Source of the DNA: Bacillota bacterium
GTDB taxonomy: Bacteria; Bacillota; Clostridia; Peptostreptococcales; Natronincolaceae
Length of the DNA: 6,724 nucleotides
Assembly: GCA_023387935.1 (NCBI GenBank)
Contig: JAEWHG010000181.1
Coordinates: 1 to 6,724 of the forward strand
Reading direction: 5' to 3'
Below are positions 1 through 5,185 of the stretch, one piece after another. The translations under genes were made by a program, and so were the position numbers. The first letter of the stretch is position 1. The number at the start of each line of letters is the position of its first letter. The notes beneath the pieces were generated by a model. The model did not search any database. It saw only the letters and a list, made by a program, of their open reading frames with translations, and had not been told where the DNA came from.

Positions 1-89
1 AGATTAGCCAGAATGGATTTTCAAGGTGTTAAACAGCCATAAAATCCAGTATCTATCTCATTCAATATTTGGTTTGTATTACATCATTG

Positions 90-2066
90 TTAAGCTAACT
101 TAGCATTTCTATATTTACTTACGATAGATTTTCCCTTATCTGTTATTTCAACTTTTCTCTTAAACATACCTTTTTCAAGAATATATCCACGGCGAGCCAA
201 ATGTGAAATCATACTAGACATTTGTAATGAACCCATATCATGGTCTTTCGCAAATGTTCCAGCTTTATCTGAATCTTTTAAAACAACTTCTAAGAAATCT
301 ACATATTTAGAAGTCAGATATTCTTTCATCATACGATCTTCATTTTCATTTAATTTAGGTAATATTGCTTCTCCTTTTTTAGTAATATTGAAAGTAAAGA
401 ATTTACTTCCTACTAATCCAGCCCTCTCAATATACCCTCCTTGATCTAACCTTTCAATAGATTCATTAGATATTTTAGAATCCACCTTTAATCCGTCCGT
501 GATATCCGCTAGATATTGATGTCCGATTCGAATCATTTCTAACACTTTTAAATCAAATGTATCCAGCTTTATATTTTTTCGATTATTTTCGTTGGCTTTA
601 ATATTCCATTCAGAAACACCATAATATTTAGGTTCTGCAGTTAAAGCTACTATAATTCCTACACCGAGGGATACTATAAATCCAACGATTGCCATGTGAG
701 TCCAATTTCCGATTACAAAAGTTCCTGTCAGTTCAGTTACTGTTAAAGCAATCATCGTAATCATTCCTGATAAAACACCCCAGAAAGCTCCTCTTGAATT
801 AAATCTTGGCCATAATGCGCCCAGTAGGAGAAGTACCGCTGGTGGAGTTAACCAAGCGTTCGCAAATGCAAATAGATAAGTTGGTCCTCCTGGAAAAAAT
901 GTCATGCCCCATGTAACTAAAATAATTAATGCCATAATGCCTTTACTTGCCTTTAAAGTTTCTTTTGGTGTTGCATTTTTATTAATCATTCTTTTATAAA
1001 TATCACGAGTTGCTGTTGATGTTGCTCCCATTGCAGATGTTGAAGAAGTAGACAATGCAGCTGCAGCTGCTCCTACAATAAATAGCGACCCTAGGAATGG
1101 GGTAATTACCTTTGCGATTACACCATAGGCTGCTGTATGAGCAATACTACCTCCAGCTAATGTGAATACTTCTGGCATTGCAGTCCCTGCATAAATTCCT
1201 ATAAAAGATAATGGAATCATAAACACAATAATTAAATAAATCGAACCTATGGTATACGACTTTTTCGCAACCTTTTCATTTCTACAAGAAGCAATCTTAA
1301 TCCAATAATAATTATTTCCCCATACCAATGCTGTTCCAAATAATATTGCAAAAGTGATAACACTAGGATATTTCATAGACAATCCAGGTAAAGATGCGCC
1401 TGACAATCCTTGATTAATCCAATCGCCACTTAACCAGGTATTAAAGTATTCCATACCGCCATATTTACGAACTAAAATCATTAAGAAGACTGGCACCGCA
1501 ATGGTTCCTATGGTAACCTGAATAAAGTCTGTGATGGTAGTTGCCCACATACCACTCATAGTTGCAAAGATTAATATTACTAAAAATCCTACTGCTGTAA
1601 TTAAGAAAACTGGCCATCCTGTATATCCTGAAACGATAGAGGATAGAGATACAATGTTATTTGCTAAAATACCGCACATTCCAACTACAGATGTAATGGC
1701 TACCAGTCCTCGGACCTTGCCATCATAACGGGTTTCAAAGTATTCTGGAAGGGTTTGAGCCCCCGATCTCCTAATAAAACTAGAAAATAGGTTGGCATAC
1801 AGCAATAATCCAAATAGAGAGTATATTACACCCCAAACAATCCCACCTTTTATTCCATATAAAACTGAAAAACCTGGTGCTAAGGTAATACTTGTTCCTG
1901 CAAAGCCAATGGCTACTACTCCTAAAATATTAACGGGCAAACTTATTTCTCTTCCCGCAATAATAAAATCGTCAGAATCTGATACCCATTTTTTAGCAAT
2001 AAATCCAGAGCCTATTAAGAGTGCTAAAAATATAATCGCATATACACTAAAAGCTATATTCACCAT
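90..2066 (-). CDS. Sodium:solute symporter (SSS/SLC5 family) with C-terminal tandem winged-helix-like tail
   Basis: Predicted cation-coupled uptake permease of 658 residues in the cytoplasmic membrane. Residues 1-478 form the transporter, with about 13 hydrophobic segments (the first at about 4-24, the last at about 456-477). Family marks are AGRE at 37-40 followed by the unwound helix VVAIGFAGTSI (50-60), QTLPEYFETRY (104-114), and the Ser/Thr-rich helix around 337-353 running into RDIY (354-357), where the family places a sodium site. After the last helix the protein continues for about 180 polar residues. Residues about 500-571 and 586-652 each read as helix, helix-turn-helix, and a beta wing ending in ITKKGEAIL or ITDKGKSIV, the pattern of MarR-like winged helices. 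The usual family length is about 450-550, so the tail is an addition. The start is supported by GGAGG at 2074-2078, seven bases before the ATG. It is last in the cluster, 80 bp after the cyclase gene, and presumably imports its substrate, which is unknown. The transporter call is firm; DNA binding by the tail is inference. Confidence 0.93.
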   Translation of the reverse strand: MVNIAFSVYAIIFLALLIGSGFIAKKWVSDSDDFIIAGREISLPVNILGVVAIGFAGTSITLAPGFSVLYGIKGGIVWGVIYSLFGLLLYANLFSSFIRRSGAQTLPEYFETRYDGKVRGLVAITSVVGMCGILANNIVSLSSIVSGYTGWPVFLITAVGFLVILIFATMSGMWATTITDFIQVTIGTIAVPVFLMILVRKYGGMEYFNTWLSGDWINQGLSGASLPGLSMKYPSVITFAILFGTALVWGNNYYWIKIASCRNEKVAKKSYTIGSIYLIIVFMIPLSFIGIYAGTAMPEVFTLAGGSIAHTAAYGVIAKVITPFLGSLFIVGAAAAALSTSSTSAMGATSTATRDIYKRMINKNATPKETLKASKGIMALIILVTWGMTFFPGGPTYLFAFANAWLTPPAVLLLLGALWPRFNSRGAFWGVLSGMITMIALTVTELTGTFVIGNWTHMAIVGFIVSLGVGIIVALTAEPKYYGVSEWNIKANENNRKNIKLDTFDLKVLEMIRIGHQYLADITDGLKVDSKISNESIERLDQGGYIERAGLVGSKFFTFNITKKGEAILPKLNENEDRMMKEYLTSKYVDFLEVVLKDSDKAGTFAKDHDMGSLQMSSMISHLARRGYILEKGMFKRKVEITDKGKSIVSKYRNAKLA

Positions 2067-2118
2067 TATTTAACCTCCATATTGTTAGTTTTATAAAACA
2101 TAGTAAATAATTAAGATC

Positions 2119-2146
2119 TTTCAGAAAGGGAGCACCCTTTCTGAAA
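2119..2146 (-). promoter_or_regulatory. Intercistronic stem-loop between cyclase and symporter genes
   Basis: A perfect 12-bp stem, TTTCAGAAAGGG (2119-2130) with CCCTTTCTGAAA (2135-2146), closed by a four-base loop, sits immediately after the cyclase stop codon. On the minus strand it is followed by GATCTTAATTATTTAC, with no U-run, so it is not a standard intrinsic terminator. It may protect the upstream message end, mark a processing site, or partly reduce transcription so that the membrane protein is made in smaller amount than the enzymes. Confidence 0.6.
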
Positions 2147-2917
2147 TTAATCCTCTACAAAGGCAATTGCACGAATCCATCCAGCACTGGCATTTTTAAT
2201 CTTTACAGGGAAACAGGAAAACTGACTTCCTGTTATTGGTAGTGCATCTAAATTCGTCAGTTTTTCTATATGGCAGTAAGCTTTTTCTGCACCTGCACGA
2301 TGTCCTTCCCATATGATATCTTTATTACGAGTTTCATTAAACTCTTTTGCAATCAATGGCAGTGGTCGATCCCAACTCCAAGCATCCGTTCCTACTACCC
2401 GAACACCTTGCTCTACAAGCCATAGGGTAGCTGCTTTCGTCATGCCGCAGCCTTTCGATAAATATTCCTTCGTTCCCCAAAACTTACTTGCACCAGTATT
2501 TACTAGTACGATATCTCCTGGTTTTAAGCTATAATTAATTTTTTTAAAATATTCTTCAAAGTCTGTTGGTTCCACTTTATATCCGTCTGGTTTATCTTTA
2601 AAATCCACTACAACAGCTGGTCCATAGAACCATTCTAGAGGAACCTCATCAATAGTCCAAGCTCTTTCCCCTTCATTCATCGTTGGATAATAGTGATAAG
2701 GAGCATCAATATGGGTTCCTGCATGAGTGGATAGTCTTATAAATTCTACAGCCCATCCATTGCCCTCTGGCAAATCATCTAAAGTAGCATCCCCAAAATA
2801 CGCTAGCATATCCGATGCTGTATCCTTATGATTTTGATACTCTACATGTGGTATATAATCTGGCGGATCACTCGGTAATCCACTTTCTATTGCAATGCTT
2901 AAATCTACAATTTTCAT
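2147..2917 (-). CDS. Cyclase-family metal-dependent hydrolase (kynurenine formamidase-like fold)
   Basis: Predicted cytoplasmic metal hydrolase of 256 residues in the cyclase family (PF04199). The family includes bacterial kynurenine formamidase and isatin hydrolase, which open amide or ring bonds. The signature HAGTHIDAPYH lies at 65-75. Compared from memory with KynB, H65, H69 and D71 match the metal ligands and H75 the catalytic histidine. H206 (in EGHRAG) and E218 (in CHIEKL) are 12 residues apart, like the remaining ligand pair. The active site therefore looks intact. The protein is longer than typical KynB (about 210), with an extended N-terminal half and a long 180-205 loop. No signal peptide is seen. 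The ribosome site AAAGGAG (2927-2933) overlaps the stop codon of the preceding gene 14 bp upstream, so the two are translated from one message. No tryptophan-pathway gene is nearby. The likely role is hydrolysis of a cyclic or amide substrate feeding the BKACE step; the substrate is unknown. Confidence 0.9.
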   Translation of the reverse strand: MKIVDLSIAIESGLPSDPPDYIPHVEYQNHKDTASDMLAYFGDATLDDLPEGNGWAVEFIRLSTHAGTHIDAPYHYYPTMNEGERAWTIDEVPLEWFYGPAVVVDFKDKPDGYKVEPTDFEEYFKKINYSLKPGDIVLVNTGASKFWGTKEYLSKGCGMTKAATLWLVEQGVRVVGTDAWSWDRPLPLIAKEFNETRNKDIIWEGHRAGAEKAYCHIEKLTNLDALPITGSQFSCFPVKIKNASAGWIRAIAFVED

Positions 2918-2931
2918 CTCTGTACGCTCCT

Positions 2932-3750
2932 TTATTTTAGTCCTAGAATTTCTCTCGCGTCCTGTGGTGTTGCAACTTCATTGCCACTTTCACGAATGAT
3001 ATTTGCTGCACGAGTAACGAATTGAGCATTGGATTCTGCTAATTCTCCTTTATTAAACATAACATTGTCTTCCATACCGACTCTGATATGGCCACCCATT
3101 GCAATTGCTGCTAGCATAATAGGAACATGTCCTTTTCCGATTCCTAAAGCGGACCATGTAGATCCTTCCGGTATTAAGCTTTTTAAAAATACTAGATTTT
3201 CTATGGTAGCAGCCATACCGCCTGCTGCACCTAAAACAAATTGATAATGTAAAGGCGCCTTTAAAACACCCTTCTTTAAATAATATAGAGAATTGTAGAC
3301 CATACCGCCATCAAAAATTTCAATTTCTGGTTTTACTCCATAGGCCTGCATTGTATGGCCTAACTCCTCTAGAAAACTTGGCGTATTTAAAAATACTGTT
3401 TGATGCATCCAGTTCATGCTGCCACAATCGTAAGAAGCCAATTCTGGTTTTATAGATTTTAAATGTGCTTGTCTCGTTTCATCTGTAGCATCTAAATCTC
3501 CTGAAGTTGTTAAGTTTAAAACGATATCGCATTTTTCTCTAATTAATTGAACTGTTTTTTCAAATCTTTCCTTATCCATAGTACCTTGATCTTGATCATC
3601 TCTCATATGAAGATGAGCAATTGCTGCTCCAGCTTTATAGCATTGATACACATCTTCTGCTATTTCTTCCGGTGTTAAAGGTATATTTGGATTATCTTTC
3701 TTAGTTGGCCAAGCTCCTGTTGTCGCCACTGTAATAATAGTTTTTCCCAT
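2932..3750 (-). CDS. Beta-keto acid cleavage enzyme (BKACE / DUF849 family)
   Basis: Predicted zinc-dependent TIM-barrel enzyme of 272 residues. Family chemistry: a beta-keto acid plus acetyl-CoA gives acetoacetate plus a new acyl-CoA. Against the characterised 3-keto-5-aminohexanoate cleavage enzyme Kce (recalled from memory), the metal ligands H46, H48 (AHLHMRDD) and E227, and the catalytic R223 and D228 (GHIRVGMEDN), are present. Polar residues T81, S106 and E144 sit where Kce has Ser82, Thr106 and Glu143. Position 14, Glu in Kce, is Trp here (TGAWPTK), which argues against an aminated lysine-pathway substrate. An in-frame ATG nine bases upstream (3759) would add MNE, but the AAGGAG at 3760-3765 touches that codon and sits nine bases from the ATG at 3750, so I chose the latter. 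It lies 25 bp after the thiolase gene and 14 bp before the cyclase gene. The family is certain; the exact substrate is not. Confidence 0.93.
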   Translation of the reverse strand: MGKTIITVATTGAWPTKKDNPNIPLTPEEIAEDVYQCYKAGAAIAHLHMRDDQDQGTMDKERFEKTVQLIREKCDIVLNLTTSGDLDATDETRQAHLKSIKPELASYDCGSMNWMHQTVFLNTPSFLEELGHTMQAYGVKPEIEIFDGGMVYNSLYYLKKGVLKAPLHYQFVLGAAGGMAATIENLVFLKSLIPEGSTWSALGIGKGHVPIMLAAIAMGGHIRVGMEDNVMFNKGELAESNAQFVTRAANIIRESGNEVATPQDAREILGLK

Positions 3751-3759
3751 TTCATTCAT

Positions 3760-3765
3760 CTCCTT
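3760..3765 (-). promoter_or_regulatory. Ribosome binding site deciding the BKACE start
   Basis: AAGGAG on the minus strand. It directly abuts the ATG at 3759, leaving no spacer, and lies nine bases from the in-frame ATG at 3750. The second ATG is the plausible initiation codon, giving an N-terminus MGKTIITVATTGAWP that lines up with family members. Confidence 0.7.
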
Positions 3766-3775
3766 TTAATTATTC

Positions 3776-4948
3776 CTAATCTCTCTCTAGCAACATGGCT
3801 ACTCCTTGTCCACCGCCACAGCAGAAAGTTATTAAACCTAAATGAGCATCTCTATCTCTCATTTCATAAACCATTTTCGTTGTTAAAATGGCTCCTGTTC
3901 CTGCCAATGGATGGCCAAGGGCTATTGCGCCTCCATTTACATTTAACTTGTTTTCATCTATTCCTAATTCTTTTATACAAGCTACTGTTTGAGCAGCAAA
4001 TGCCTCATTTAATTCAATTAAATCAATATCATCTAAAGTTAAATTTGTCTTTTCTAAAATTTTTCTAGTAGCGGGAACAGGACCTATTCCCATAATGTTT
4101 GGATCTACACCTACAGCAGTAAAGGCTTTATATCTTGCTAATATTTCTAAACCTAGCTCTTTTGCCATTTCTTCTTCCATAATTACTACTGCAGCAGCAC
4201 CATCACTCATAGGCGAACTGTTTCCTGCTGTTACTACGCCATCTTCTTTAAAAACTGGTTTCAATTTAGCCATTGCCTCTAAGCTAATATCCTCTCTTAT
4301 GGTTTCATCTTTTGAAACCATTTCTTTTTTACCTTTTCCCTTATCAACTTCTATAGGTAAAATCTGTTCTGTGAATTTACCTTTTTCTTCTGCTAAAGCA
4401 GCTTTTTTATGGCTATTATAGGAATAGGCATCTAATTCTTCTCTTGTAAGCTGATACATGTTAGCAAGATTCTCAGCAGTGATACCCATATTGGGATTCC
4501 CTATATGTTCCGGTGAAAGTCTCAGGTCATGGCTGAATTTAGGAGGTGTATGGGAGTACCCTGCTTCCTGTTTCAGCATGGTATACGGTCTACGAGAATC
4601 ACTTTCAACTCCTCCAGCAACAATTACTTTAGCTTCTCCCAATTGAATCATCATTGCCCCTAATGCAATGGCATTAAGAGATGTACCGCATTGTCGATCT
4701 ATAGTAAGTGCTGGTTTTTCTATAGGGATACCTGCCTCTAGCGATGCCATTCTTGCTATATTATTTACATCATGTCCCATCAAATTGCCAAAAATCACCT
4801 CATCTATCATCGCCATATCAATGCCAGATCTATGGACAGATTCTTTAATCACTTCAGCTGCCATTTTATATGGTTCTACAGATGATAAAGCGCCTCTAAA
4901 TCTACCTACAGGTGTACGAACTGCCGAAACTATTACAGCATTTTTCAC
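3776..4948 (-). CDS. Thiolase (acetyl-CoA C-acyltransferase, degradative type)
   Basis: Thiolase of 390 residues, the normal family length, predicted to cleave a 3-ketoacyl-CoA (for example acetoacetyl-CoA) with CoA to give acetyl-CoA plus acyl-CoA, in the cytoplasm. All catalytic elements are visible: nucleophile C87 in DRQCGTSLNAI, NEAF at 314-317, H346 in GGAIALGHP, and C376 in FCCGGGQG. The loop VTAGNSSPMSDGAAA (239-253) resembles degradative FadA-type enzymes. Two departures from the textbook motifs stand out: after the nucleophile it reads GTSLNA rather than (A/G)SGLQA, and after the histidine GHPLAGTGA rather than GHPxGxSGA. The start codon is GTG, placed nine bases after AGGAGG. An ATG ten bases upstream runs into TAG after two codons and is excluded. 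It is the first gene after the sigma-54 promoter, about 29 bases from the predicted transcript start. Its likely job is to recycle the acetoacetyl unit made through BKACE, but acting on another 3-ketoacyl-CoA is equally possible. Confidence 0.94.
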   Translation of the reverse strand: MKNAVIVSAVRTPVGRFRGALSSVEPYKMAAEVIKESVHRSGIDMAMIDEVIFGNLMGHDVNNIARMASLEAGIPIEKPALTIDRQCGTSLNAIALGAMMIQLGEAKVIVAGGVESDSRRPYTMLKQEAGYSHTPPKFSHDLRLSPEHIGNPNMGITAENLANMYQLTREELDAYSYNSHKKAALAEEKGKFTEQILPIEVDKGKGKKEMVSKDETIREDISLEAMAKLKPVFKEDGVVTAGNSSPMSDGAAAVVIMEEEMAKELGLEILARYKAFTAVGVDPNIMGIGPVPATRKILEKTNLTLDDIDLIELNEAFAAQTVACIKELGIDENKLNVNGGAIALGHPLAGTGAILTTKMVYEMRDRDAHLGLITFCCGGGQGVAMLLERD

Positions 4949-4956
4949 CTAATCCA

Positions 4957-4965
4957 TCCTCCTTT
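4957..4965 (-). promoter_or_regulatory. Ribosome binding site fixing the GTG start of the thiolase
   Basis: AAAGGAGGA on the minus strand, with AGGAGG ending nine bases before GTG at 4948. The only nearby ATG (4958-4956) overlaps this site and is followed by GAT and TAG, so it cannot start the gene. The non-ATG start is therefore secure. Confidence 0.8.
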
Positions 4966-4988
4966 ATGAATATTTACTATACTATTAC

Positions 4989-5003
4989 GCAATTATCATG
5001 CCA
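4989..5003 (-). promoter_or_regulatory. Sigma-54 (-24/-12) promoter of the thiolase-BKACE-cyclase-symporter cluster
   Basis: Read on the minus strand the sequence is TGGCATGATAATTGC, which fits the sigma-54 consensus TGGCAYR-N4-TTGCW, with the invariant GG and GC separated by exactly ten bases. The -12 base is at 4989, predicting transcription start near 4977, about 29 bases before the GTG start of the thiolase. AGGAGG falls between the two. The sigma-54 activator encoded immediately upstream makes this the natural control point for the four downstream genes. The match is by eye, but the element, spacing and context all agree. Confidence 0.88.
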
Positions 5004-5008
5004 GAAAT

Positions 5009-5073
5009 AAAAAAAGAAAGAACCTTGAAATTCCTTGCTTATAGCAATATGAATTCCGAGCTCTTTCCTTTTT
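5009..5073 (-). terminator. Probable intrinsic terminator after the regulator gene
   Basis: On the minus strand AAAAAGGAAAGA (5073-5062) pairs with TCTTTCTTTTT (5021-5011), with one bulged base. Inside it GAATTC (5056-5051) pairs with GAATTTC (5033-5027), and a small TTGC/GCAA stem (5047-5044 with 5038-5035) caps the structure. The descending side ends in a run of seven T followed by ATTT, as expected of a rho-independent terminator. The helix is imperfect and AT-rich, so efficiency is uncertain. Placed between the activator boxes and the sigma-54 promoter, it would stop transcripts from the regulator gene, leaving the catabolic genes dependent on the sigma-54 promoter. Confidence 0.5.
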
Positions 5074-5075
5074 AT

Positions 5076-5093
5076 TGTAAATATAAGTTTACA
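5076..5093. promoter_or_regulatory. Third copy of the dyad box, promoter-proximal activator site candidate
   Basis: TGTAAATATAAGTTTACA matches the box at 5145-5162 in 15 of 18 positions, with the differences confined to positions 6-8. Its ends TGTAAA and TTTACA form a perfect dyad. It lies 69 bp closer to the promoter, centred about 107 bp upstream of the predicted start. It does not belong to the neighbouring terminator stem, which ends at 5073. I infer a second binding position for the PAS/Fis regulator. Confidence 0.55.
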
Positions 5094-5144
5094 CTTTCAA
5101 ATAAAATTCTTAATATTCGGTGAAAAAACAATATTTTATTACAA

Positions 5145-5180
5145 TGTAACCTTAAGTTTACATGCAAACTTAAGGTTACA
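5145..5180. promoter_or_regulatory. Tandem dyad, probable enhancer (upstream activating sequence) for the sigma-54 regulator
   Basis: The region is a perfect inverted repeat: TGTAACCTTAAGTTT at 5145-5159 and its reverse complement at 5166-5180, with six bases between. It can also be read as two abutting 18-bp boxes, TGTAACCTTAAGTTTACA (5145-5162) and TGCAAACTTAAGGTTACA (5163-5180). Each box is itself nearly palindromic around CTTAAG with TGTAA/TTACA ends. The centre lies about 185 bp upstream of the predicted transcript start, a normal distance for an enhancer of this activator class. The repeat begins only five bases after the regulator stop codon, so it could alternatively fold as an RNA hairpin, but no U-run follows it directly. 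Enhancer function is inference, strengthened by a third box at 5076. Confidence 0.65.
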
Positions 5181-5185
5181 CACAC

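Noticed and set aside
1..9. Minus-strand TGGCTAATCT at the window edge as a -24 element of another sigma-54 promoter
   Set aside because: The required -12 GC would lie outside the window, so it cannot be tested, and TGGC alone is too short to count.
12..50. Imperfect hairpin downstream of the symporter (TGGATTTT at 14-21 with AAAATCCA at 41-48) as a terminator
   Set aside because: The loop is long and no T-run follows on the minus strand (TTCTGGC). The window ends too soon to judge what follows.
75..83. TGTATTACA after the symporter as another activator box
   Set aside because: It has only the half-site ends with one base between them and lacks the 18-bp spacing and CTTAAG-like centre.
2147..2917. 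Naming the cyclase-family gene kynB
   Set aside because: The metal site matches, but the length and gene context do not support tryptophan degradation.
2932..3750. Naming the BKACE gene kce (lysine fermentation) or carnitine pathway dehydrocarnitine cleavage enzyme
   Set aside because: None of the partner enzymes of either pathway is present, and Trp14 replaces the Glu of Kce. A generic family name is safer.
4095..4421. Plus-strand open frames of 60-110 codons (also at 1531, 1792, 2313, 3029, 3880, 4458, 4668, 5823, 6264 and 6356)
   Set aside because: Every one lies wholly or almost wholly opposite a well-recognised minus-strand gene. Their translations look like shadow frames with no recognisable domain.
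5145..5180. The 15-bp perfect inverted repeat as the regulator's terminator
   Set aside because: It is followed on the minus strand by TTGTAATAAAATATTG rather than a U-run. A better terminator lies at 5073-5009, and a related box recurs at 5076, which favours a protein-binding site.
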